Assembly (NCBI GenBank): GCA_965217265.1
Contig: CBDCHP010000018.1
Span: 992,001-1,056,000 of the forward strand
DNA length: 64,000 nt
DNA from: JAGRGG01 sp965217265
GTDB lineage: Bacteria > Pseudomonadota > Alphaproteobacteria > Geminicoccales > Geminicoccaceae
Reading direction: 5' to 3'
Numbering within the stretch: position 1 is the stretch's first letter; every line of letters begins with the position of its first letter. This document shows, piece after piece, positions 51,794 to 58,486 of the stretch. Under the pieces are notes generated by a model. That model worked only from the letters and a program-made list of their open reading frames with translations, was not told the origin of the DNA and searched no databases. A program made the translations under genes and the position numbers.

Positions 51794-52684
51794 TCAGCCG
51801 GGGAGTAGATTGTCCGAAATGCTGACCACGGCAGGCCCAAGCAGAACGACGAACAACACGGGCAGTATAAATAAAATCATAGGTATCGTGAGCAGCGTAG
51901 GAAGTTTGGCCGATCTTTCCTCTATCAACAGTATTTTTTCTTTTCTGATCGTATCGGTGTAATTCCTGAAAAGCATCGACAAAGAAGAACCAAGTTGTTC
52001 GGCTTGAAAAACGGAATTGAAAATATCACTGGCATACGGTATTTCGGTTCGATCGCAAAAATTTTGATAGGCGATTTTTTTGTTCGGCAATACGTTGATC
52101 TCGTTGGAGAGTATGTCCAGCTCGCGCGAGATCTCGGGATAAATCGTCCCCAGATCCTCTGAGAGACGGTGTATCGACGCGTCGATGCTGAGGCCCGCCC
52201 CGGTACAAATTGAAAGCAATTCCAGTACGTCTGGAAACGCGGCGGAAATCTTCTTCAATCTTATCAACGAGCGACGTCGCAAATACAATTTGATTGAGTA
52301 GCCGGCAGCACAGCACGTAGCGAGAAAATATATCAAGCCGCCGGTGCTCAGTTCGGCATAAGAGTAGATTATCAGGAGCAGCCATATGACCGATGAAAAG
52401 AGCGTGGCGGCACCTGCGATAATTGCCGAATGTAGCGTAAAATATCTTTCGCTTTTCGAAGAATTGTTATCGTCGTCTTTGACAAATTTTGCCAACAGGC
52501 CATGAAAACGACTCGAATTGCCGTGCTTGCCGTCCGAATCGTGGCCGGGGCTATTTTTCGCCCCATTGTTATATATCAAATCCAATTTTCTTTGAAGTAA
52601 AAATGCGTTCCGCCCTCTGTCAAGCAGATAATAAAACACGACGAACATGGTCATGAGGATGACAAAATAGTACAATGCGTTCAT
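51794..52684 (-). CDS. tadC: Tad pilus/type II secretion system F-domain protein TadC
   Basis: This 296-residue inner-membrane platform protein of Tad (Flp) pilus systems has the T2SF core with FPDVLELLSICTGAGLSIDA near 150-169 and SVFQAEQLGSSLSMLFRNY near 224-242. Hydrophobic segments occur at the N-terminus, near 90-130 and at the C-terminus (LPTLLTIPMILFILPVLFVV). Its start overlaps the tadB stop by four bases. The G+C content is far below the rest of the window. No tadA ATPase, cpaB, cpaC or pilin gene is nearby. Confidence 0.86.
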   Translation of the reverse strand: MNALYYFVILMTMFVVFYYLLDRGRNAFLLQRKLDLIYNNGAKNSPGHDSDGKHGNSSRFHGLLAKFVKDDDNNSSKSERYFTLHSAIIAGAATLFSSVIWLLLIIYSYAELSTGGLIYFLATCCAAGYSIKLYLRRRSLIRLKKISAAFPDVLELLSICTGAGLSIDASIHRLSEDLGTIYPEISRELDILSNEINVLPNKKIAYQNFCDRTEIPYASDIFNSVFQAEQLGSSLSMLFRNYTDTIRKEKILLIEERSAKLPTLLTIPMILFILPVLFVVLLGPAVVSISDNLLPG

Positions 52685-53604
52685 GGGTCGATCTTGGCCA
52701 GCTTGAGCATTACCGTTATGCCGGTGAGCAATAGCAGCACGGATGCCGCCAGCATGTAATTGCCGCGCGTGTCATAAAAAAAGACGTTAATGTACTCCGG
52801 ATTAATGTAGCTGATGATGACTCCCATGATAAACGGCAGCGACCCGAGCAAGGTAGAAGAAGACCTGGCTTCGGCGGTCAGCGCCCGCAATTTCATGTTC
52901 AGCATGTTCTTTGATTTTAGCATGTCGGACAACGTGTTGACCGTTTCGCTAAAATTACCACCTACTTCTTGTTGTATCTTGGAGAGCAGCATGAAATAGT
53001 TGAGTTCTTTGATGTTCAGATGCTTCGTTGCGTTCCAGATGGCGCTGTCGACTCCTTGCCCGAGCTTGATCTTATCGGCGATATTTTGAAAAATGCCTTT
53101 CAACGACGAGGGACAGTTGTTCGGCAAGCTGATGAGGGCTTGCTGCAGTGTCAGGCCGGCCCGCAGCGATCTATGGATGAAATTCAGACTCTCGGGCAAA
53201 TCTCGTATGATTTGCTTGCGCTTCTTCTCACAGTAAATTCTCAAAGTGAGAAAGTTAACTAAAAATAATAATGGAATTAGTGCATAAATAGCGATAACAT
53301 TTTGATAATAAAAATACAAACACGAGATGGAAATTGTAGTAATAGTTGATACGTAGTAATTGTAACGGTTATTAATTAAATGTTTTGTGTCTTCTATCCA
53401 CTTTGAAAAATTGCTCTTTTCTTGGCTGAAAATTGCGCTGTAAGTTTTGTTGTCAGCCGAGACATCAGATTTGAGATGTTGATGAGGCTGTATTTTTTCG
53501 CGTAGCAATTTCATGCCGCAGTGTAATCGATACCGATTGATAGCAGCGTAGATAAGAATGAACATTGCGGCAAATATAACTATGTAATACGTATTTACGA
53601 GCAT
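52681..53604 (-). CDS. tadB: Tad pilus/type II secretion system F-domain protein TadB
   Basis: This protein of about 307 residues partners TadC in the membrane platform of a Tad secretion system. Landmarks are an N-terminal membrane helix (YYIVIFAAMFILIYAAINRY), a pair of central helices, then LPESLNFIHRSLRAGLTLQQ and the T2SF core with SKIQQEVGGNFSETVNTLSD. A C-terminal helix pair ends the protein. I place the start at the ATG at 53604 (MLVNTYYIV), seven bases after CAAGG; longer starts at 53619 or 53691 remain possible. The gene is extremely AT-rich (about 40% G+C or lower) with many AAA, ATA and AAT codons, unlike its neighbours. Confidence 0.85.
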   Translation of the reverse strand: MLVNTYYIVIFAAMFILIYAAINRYRLHCGMKLLREKIQPHQHLKSDVSADNKTYSAIFSQEKSNFSKWIEDTKHLINNRYNYYVSTITTISISCLYFYYQNVIAIYALIPLLFLVNFLTLRIYCEKKRKQIIRDLPESLNFIHRSLRAGLTLQQALISLPNNCPSSLKGIFQNIADKIKLGQGVDSAIWNATKHLNIKELNYFMLLSKIQQEVGGNFSETVNTLSDMLKSKNMLNMKLRALTAEARSSSTLLGSLPFIMGVIISYINPEYINVFFYDTRGNYMLAASVLLLLTGITVMLKLAKIDP

Positions 53605-53812
53605 GTTCACGCCTTGCATTGTACCGCTAATATTTAGTTTTATCAATACGTTCGGATGTGGCAACGTCCACGCCTGAGCCCGTTGCCTCATGCTACGAGA
53701 CGACCGTTAACAAACCCTTTACGGGCGTGTCGCACCCGACGTCGAGGCCGGGCCGGTTCGGGTGGGTCGTCCGCGGCCCCGGGGCGGCGGAGCGCGCAAC
53801 GACGTGGGGGCT

Positions 53813-54199
53813 TCAAAGAAGGCGCCGCGCCAGGGCGAGGCCGAGCGCCAGGGCGGCGAGGCCGAGGCCGAACGAGGCCGCGACGTAGAGGAGGGCGGCC
53901 AGCGCCCTGCCGCGCTCGATCAGGGTCCAGACGTCGAACGAGAAGGTCGAGAACGTGGTGAACGCGCCGAGGACGCCGGTGGTGAGGAACAAGCGCAGGG
54001 CCGGCGTCGCCGACCAGCGCAGCGCCAGCGCCCCGACGAGCGCCCCCATCGCGAAGGAGCCGGCCACGTTGACGACGAGCGTCGCGTAGGGAAAGCCGGT
54101 GCCGATCCAGCGCGCCGTCGCGAGGTAGACGCCGTGGCGGGCGAGCGCCCCCGTCGCCCCGCCGAGCGCCACGGCGGCGGCGTGGACGAGGGCACTCAA
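53813..54199 (-). CDS. crcB: fluoride channel CrcB/FluC
   Basis: This 128-residue inner-membrane protein is a dual-topology fluoride exporter. It has the four-helix layout and all main signatures: GGATGALARH (13-22), LVVNVAGSF with Asn44, and GVLGAFTTFSTFSFD (75-89) with the Phe residues that line the pore. Its start overlaps the stop of the small membrane protein gene (ATGA), so they form a two-gene unit. No fluoride riboswitch sequence was recognised upstream. Confidence 0.94.
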   Translation of the reverse strand: MSALVHAAAVALGGATGALARHGVYLATARWIGTGFPYATLVVNVAGSFAMGALVGALALRWSATPALRLFLTTGVLGAFTTFSTFSFDVWTLIERGRALAALLYVAASFGLGLAALALGLALARRLL

Positions 54200-54423
54200 T
54201 CGTGACCCGCGTCGTCGTCGAAGCCGCGCCGATCGCTGAAGAAGACGAGCGCCATCAGCCCGGCACCGAGCGCGAAGGTGAGCACGACGCCGAGGCCGAG
54301 CGCGATGTAGCCGTGCAGGCTGATCTCGACCCCCTCAAGCTCGCTCCAGACGTACCAGGAAAAGAGCCCGGCGAGGCCCAACAGGCCCAGCATGGCGGCG
54401 ACGACGAGCGCTGTTTGGTACAT
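54196..54423 (-). CDS. small two-helix membrane protein
   Basis: This 75-residue protein has two membrane helices (about 5-27 and 40-62) around the conserved loop ELEGVEISLHGYIALGLGVV, and ends in DRRGFDDDAGHD. Homologues of this layout are found as hypothetical proteins in proteobacteria. A tight overlap with crcB on the same strand suggests co-expression; a functional link to fluoride is not established. Confidence 0.78.
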   Translation of the reverse strand: MYQTALVVAAMLGLLGLAGLFSWYVWSELEGVEISLHGYIALGLGVVLTFALGAGLMALVFFSDRRGFDDDAGHD

Positions 54424-54519
54424 CCTCCCCCCTTGCGAGGCACTTCTTCCTCGGCGAACCTGCGGGTTCTTTTACGCACTGCAAACCTCTAGCACGGCAA
54501 CAGGAACTGAGGAACGGGC

Positions 54520-54969
54520 ATGACACAGATCGAGATCGTGCGGGCCTGCGACCAAGCCGGCGTCGAGGCGGCGCTCGCCTTGCGCCGCACCGTGTTCTGC
54601 GACGAGCAGGGCGTCCCGGTCGAGGCCGAGGCCGACGCCCACGACGCGCAGGCCACCCACCTGCTGGCGCTCGCCGCTAGCGGTGAAGCGGTCGGCACGC
54701 TGCGCTGGCGCCCGATCGAGGCCGGGGCCGCGGTCAAGATCGAGCGGGTCGCAGTCCTGGCGCCCTGGCGCGGCCGCGGCATCGCCGGACGGCTGATGCA
54801 AGCCGCCGCCGCCCGGATCGCGGCCGAGGGCGGCCGGGTGCTGGTCCTGCACGCGCAAAGCGACGTCGTGCCGTTCTATGGCAGGCTGGGGTTCGTCGCC
54901 GAAGGGGCGGAATTCGTCGAGGAGAACATCCGCCACCGCCGCATGCGCCGATCGGCGATACCCGGTTGA
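54520..54969 (+). CDS. GNAT-family N-acetyltransferase (ElaA-like)
   Basis: This 149-residue cytoplasmic acetyltransferase has the GNAT fold. The ElaA/YitI-type N-terminus is ALALRRTVFCDEQGVPVEAE. The acetyl-CoA motif A is ERVAVLAPWRGRGIAGRLMQ near 80-99. LHAQSDVVPFYGRLGFVAEG near 110-129 is motif B. The ATG at 54520 follows an AACTGAGGAACGGGC context. The acceptor substrate is unknown. Confidence 0.85.
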   Translation: MTQIEIVRACDQAGVEAALALRRTVFCDEQGVPVEAEADAHDAQATHLLALAASGEAVGTLRWRPIEAGAAVKIERVAVLAPWRGRGIAGRLMQAAAARIAAEGGRVLVLHAQSDVVPFYGRLGFVAEGAEFVEENIRHRRMRRSAIPG

Positions 54970-55059
54970 GCACGCGCTCTCGCGGCGCGCTTTCAACTAT
55001 GAAGCGATAGGCTCGAAGGGCCGCGGCAAAGGGACCATTAACGGCTTCTTCATCTCGCC

Positions 55060-56583
55060 GTGCGAAACCATGGGCCACGGCCGCTCGCATCCGGCCGCAA
55101 CGATCGTGAAGCGAAGTGGCGCCGACCCGTGCAATTGACCCTCGACCAGAACAACGGCCTCATCCCGCCCAAGCCCCGCCGCCGCGCCGACTGGCTGGCG
55201 CCGACAGTCGTGGCGGGCCTGATGCGCGTCGTCGACGTCCTCGTCATCGCGGGCACCGGCCTGCTCGCGCACGGCATCCGCTTTCATGACTGGACGCCGC
55301 CGGCGACGACCTTCTACTCGCTCGTGATCGCGAGCATCGTCGGGCTCAACCTGTTCCAGCTCGCCGAGAGCTACAACTTCAAGTACGTGTCCAACCTCTA
55401 CGAGCAGGCGCGGCGCCTGCTCGTCGCCTGGCCGCTCGTGATCGTCACCCTGCTCGTCTTGGGCTTCGCGACCCAGACCCTGGACGACGTGTCGCGCGCC
55501 TGGGTCGGGCTCTGGCTGGGTCTCGGCTTCGTCGGCCTGTTCGCGGCCAGGGTCTCGATCCAAGCCCAGGTCGGGGCATGGCACCGGGCCGGGCGGCTGA
55601 CGCGCAACGTCGTCGTCATCGGCGCCGGCGAGCACGGGCGGCGCTTCGTCGACCACCTGCGCCACGCCGAGCGCAGCGTCAACCTGATCGGCCTGTTCGA
55701 CGACCGGCGCGGGCGCGTGCCGGACTACGTCGCCGGCTACCCGGTACTCGGCACGATCGACGACCTCCTCGCCTTCGCCCGCCACCACCCGATCGACCAA
55801 GTCATCGTGGCGCTGCCCTGGGGCGCCGAGGCGCGGCTGCTCTCTTGGATGAAGAAGCTGCGCAGCCTGCCGGTCGACGTGCGCTTGTGCCCCGACATGA
55901 TCGGCTTTCACCTGCCGCACAGCGGCGTCTCGCACATCGGCGGCGTGCCGCTGCTCAACGTGTTCGAGAAGCCGCTCGCCGGCTGGGACTGGATCGTCAA
56001 GGCGGCCGAGGACCGGCTGATCGCGTCGGTCATCCTCGCCCTGATCGCGCCCTTGATGCTCACCATCGCGCTCGCGATCAAGCTGACCTCGCCGGGGCCG
56101 GTCCTGTTCAAGCAAAAGCGCTACGGCTTCAACAACGAGGTGATCGAGGTCTACAAGTTCCGCTCGATGCGCGTCGACACCGGGCAGCACGGGGTCGGGG
56201 TCGTGCGGCAAGCGCAGCGGCGCGACCCGCGCGTGACACCTCTAGGCGCCATCCTGCGCCGCACCAGCCTGGACGAGCTGCCGCAGTTCTTGAACGTCCT
56301 CAAAGGCGACATGTCGATCGTCGGCCCCAGGCCGCACGCGGTCGCGCACAACGAGCAGTACGCCCGGCTGATCGACGAGTACCTCGCCCGGCACAAGGTG
56401 AAGCCCGGCATCACCGGCTGGGCGCAGGTGAACGGTCTGCGCGGCGAGACCGAGACGCTCGACAAGATGGAGCGCCGCGTCCAGTACGACCTGTTCTACA
56501 TCGAGAACTGGTCTTTGTTCTTGGACCTCAAGATCGTGCTCCGCACCCTCCTCGTCGGCTTCAGCGACCCGAACGCTTATTGA
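55060..56583 (+). CDS. undecaprenyl-phosphate glycosylphosphotransferase (WcaJ/ExoY-type)
   Basis: This 507-residue initiating enzyme of exopolysaccharide synthesis transfers a sugar-1-phosphate to undecaprenyl phosphate. The N-terminal half has four membrane segments and a Rossmann-like CoA-binding-type domain (VVVIGAGEHGRRFVDHL near 180). The C-terminal sugar transferase domain begins with the long membrane helix at about 323-347 and has VLFKQKRYGFNNEVIEVYKF, RRTSLDELPQFLNVLKGDMS, IVGPRPHAV and KPGITGWAQVNGLRGE. The start is a GTG; a later GTG at 55129 is equally possible. It is likely a pathway partner of the BY-kinase at 18.8-21.1 kb. Confidence 0.9.
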   Translation: MRNHGPRPLASGRNDREAKWRRPVQLTLDQNNGLIPPKPRRRADWLAPTVVAGLMRVVDVLVIAGTGLLAHGIRFHDWTPPATTFYSLVIASIVGLNLFQLAESYNFKYVSNLYEQARRLLVAWPLVIVTLLVLGFATQTLDDVSRAWVGLWLGLGFVGLFAARVSIQAQVGAWHRAGRLTRNVVVIGAGEHGRRFVDHLRHAERSVNLIGLFDDRRGRVPDYVAGYPVLGTIDDLLAFARHHPIDQVIVALPWGAEARLLSWMKKLRSLPVDVRLCPDMIGFHLPHSGVSHIGGVPLLNVFEKPLAGWDWIVKAAEDRLIASVILALIAPLMLTIALAIKLTSPGPVLFKQKRYGFNNEVIEVYKFRSMRVDTGQHGVGVVRQAQRRDPRVTPLGAILRRTSLDELPQFLNVLKGDMSIVGPRPHAVAHNEQYARLIDEYLARHKVKPGITGWAQVNGLRGETETLDKMERRVQYDLFYIENWSLFLDLKIVLRTLLVGFSDPNAY

Positions 56584-56602
56584 TGGGGCGGGGTTGAGGA
56601 GA

Positions 56603-56752
56603 GAACGCTTCGCGTCGCCTGCGGCGGGCTTTTTTCTTCTCTTTTTTGTCTTTTGTCCGAGGCTGGCCCTCGGCATCGCGGCCAGCCTCCTACGTTAACA
56701 CTGGCAAAAAGAAGAGAAAGCCTGCGCGGCGAGCGCAACGCGAAGCGTTCAC
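56603..56752. repeat. palindromic terminator-like repeat, family A (full copy)
   Basis: GAACGCTTCGCGTCGCC then GCGGCGGGCTTTTTTC on the left, GAGAAAGCCTGCGCGGC then GCAACGCGAAGCGTTCAC on the right. The core is GTCCGAGGCTGGCC then CGGCCAGCCTCCTACGTTAA, the same orientation as the copy at 18687. It lies between two genes read in the same direction. Confidence 0.8.
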
Positions 56753-56842
56753 TCCCCGACGCCTTTCTCGTGCCCGGACTGAACCAAACGCGGGGCCGGG
56801 GCGTTAACCCGGCGATCGGGTGCAAAATCGGGGGGCAGGGGC

Positions 56843-58195
56843 ATGAACCGACGCAGGGGCGCCGCGGCGACGTGGCGCCAAGCCAACATGTCGCTCTGGC
56901 TCTGGCCTTCGGTCGTCGTCGTGGCCGCTTATGCCGTCGGCGCGCTGTTGAGCGCGCACCCGTTCGGCGAGGACTCGTTCGCGGGCGGCTTGTTCCACGC
57001 CGGCGCCGGCGGCGCCCGCACGGTGCTGACGGCCTTGGTCGGCGGCCTCGTCACCGCGCTCAGCGTCGTCTTCTCGCTCACCATCACCGGGCTGCAACTG
57101 GTCCACCAGCAGTACTCGCCGCGGCTGTTGCGCAACTTCATGCGCGACCGCTCGGCCAAGGTCACGCTCGCCGTCTTCGCCGGCACGGTCGCCTACATCC
57201 TCGCGGTCCTGCGCGCGATGCCGCCGAGCGACTCGCCCGAGCCGGTGCCGCGCCTCGCGATCTTCGGCGCGATGCTCTTGTTCATGGCCTGCGTCGGCAT
57301 CGTCGCCTACTTCGCCCAGCACATCACCGACGCGATCCGGGTGCACAACGCGATGGGCCGCGTCGTCGCCGAGACCAACGACGGGATCGACCGGACGGCC
57401 AAGGCGGGATCGGCGCCGGCCGGCCCCGCCGTCCGCGACGGTCTGCCGACGCCGGGGGAGGGCGGCGTCGTGGTCCCGGCGGGGCGGACCGGCTACTTGC
57501 AGGAGGCCGACCTCGACGGGCTCGCGGCGTTCGCCGAACGCGGCGGCCTGACGGTACGGCTGCGGCCGATGATCGGCGATCAGGTGGTGGAGGGCACGCC
57601 GCTCGCCTGGGTCTGGCCGCGGGCGGGAACGGACGGCCTGCCCGAGGGGGACGAACTGCGCCGCGGGATCGAGGGCGCGGTCGAGATCGGCGACGACCGG
57701 GCGCAGGACACCGACGTCGCCTACGGCTTTCGTCAACTGGTCGACGTCGCGGTCCGGGCGACCTCGCCGTCGCTCAACGACCCCTACACCGCCGTGCAGG
57801 CGATCGACCACATGACCGTGCTGCTCTGCCGGCTCGCCAAGGAGGGGGTGCCGGACGGGGTGCGCCGCGACGCGAACGGCGCCGTCCTGGCCGCCGTGCC
57901 GGGGGCCGACCTCGCCGACTACGTCAAGCTGGCCTGCGACCAGACCCGCCGCTACGGCGCGCAGGAGCCGGCCGTCGCCGCGCGCCTGCTCAAGCTCCTG
58001 CGCGACGTCGGCGCGCTGGCGCCCGAGGGCGCCAAGCCGATGCTCCGCGCCGAGGTGGGGCGGGTGCTCGAACACGCCCGGGCGCAGGCGTCGAAGAGCG
58101 ACGACCTCGCCCCGGTGGAGGACGAGGCCGAGGCGGCGCTGGCCTGGATCGACGGCCGCCCGACGCCGCAGGAGGCCTCGTTCGTCCGGCTATGA
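56843..58195 (+). CDS. DUF2254 family membrane protein
   Basis: This 450-residue inner-membrane protein matches DUF2254. Four hydrophobic segments lie in the first 165 residues, with the conserved LVTALSVVFSLTITGLQLVH and QQYSPRLLRNFMRD just after the second. The cytoplasmic C-terminal part has ERGGLTVRLRPMIGDQVVEG near 233-252, the AYGFRQLVDVAVRATSPSLN motif followed by DPYTA, and a mainly helical end. The family has no proven function. GGGGCAGGGGC precedes the ATG. Confidence 0.87.
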   Translation: MNRRRGAAATWRQANMSLWLWPSVVVVAAYAVGALLSAHPFGEDSFAGGLFHAGAGGARTVLTALVGGLVTALSVVFSLTITGLQLVHQQYSPRLLRNFMRDRSAKVTLAVFAGTVAYILAVLRAMPPSDSPEPVPRLAIFGAMLLFMACVGIVAYFAQHITDAIRVHNAMGRVVAETNDGIDRTAKAGSAPAGPAVRDGLPTPGEGGVVVPAGRTGYLQEADLDGLAAFAERGGLTVRLRPMIGDQVVEGTPLAWVWPRAGTDGLPEGDELRRGIEGAVEIGDDRAQDTDVAYGFRQLVDVAVRATSPSLNDPYTAVQAIDHMTVLLCRLAKEGVPDGVRRDANGAVLAAVPGADLADYVKLACDQTRRYGAQEPAVAARLLKLLRDVGALAPEGAKPMLRAEVGRVLEHARAQASKSDDLAPVEDEAEAALAWIDGRPTPQEASFVRL

Positions 58196-58292
58196 GAACG
58201 CTTGCGCGTGCGCTGCCGCGCGGGCTTTTTCTTCTCTTTTTTGCCAGTGTTGACGGAGGTGGCTGGTCACGGCGCCGAGGGCCAGCTTCGGG
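58196..58292. repeat. partial copy of family A terminator-like repeat
   Basis: GAACGCTTGCGCGTGCGCTG then CCGCGCGGGCTTTTTC, followed by the core GTGTTGACGGAGGTGGCTGG then GAGGGCCAGCTTCGGGC; the right arm is missing. It follows the DUF2254 stop directly and could terminate that gene. Confidence 0.62.
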
Positions 58293-58325
58293 CGCTTGAA
58301 GATGCCCTTCACGGGCAACGCTCAC

Positions 58326-58476
58326 GGCCACCCTGGACCCCCGATCAGGTCGGGGGTGACAACATTTGAGCGTGTTGGGGCGAAGTTCCTCTTTCCTTGG
58401 TCGGTGACTACCTCGGCCGTCCACACCGCCTCCTCCTTGTCACCCCCGACTTGATCGGGGGGTCCAGGGTGGCAGG
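58326..58476. repeat. inverted pair of 38-bp palindromic units, family B
   Basis: Unit 1 (58326-58363) is GGCCACCCTGGACCCCCGAT then CAGGTCGGGGGTGACAAC. Unit 2 (58436-58476) is TTGTCACCCCCGACTTGAT then CGGGGGGTCCAGGGTGGCAG. It lies between convergent DUF2254 and the restriction-modification gene. Confidence 0.75.
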
Positions 58477-58486
58477 ACTCGGCCGC

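Noticed and set aside
51526..51840. Minus-strand frame of about 104 codons across the tadC boundary
   Set aside because: It overlaps the tadC end in another frame and is Arg-rich with no start context.
54424..54519. Fluoride riboswitch ahead of the crcB unit
   Set aside because: The expected conserved riboswitch core was not found in the 96-base spacer; only a T-rich and GC stretch is present.
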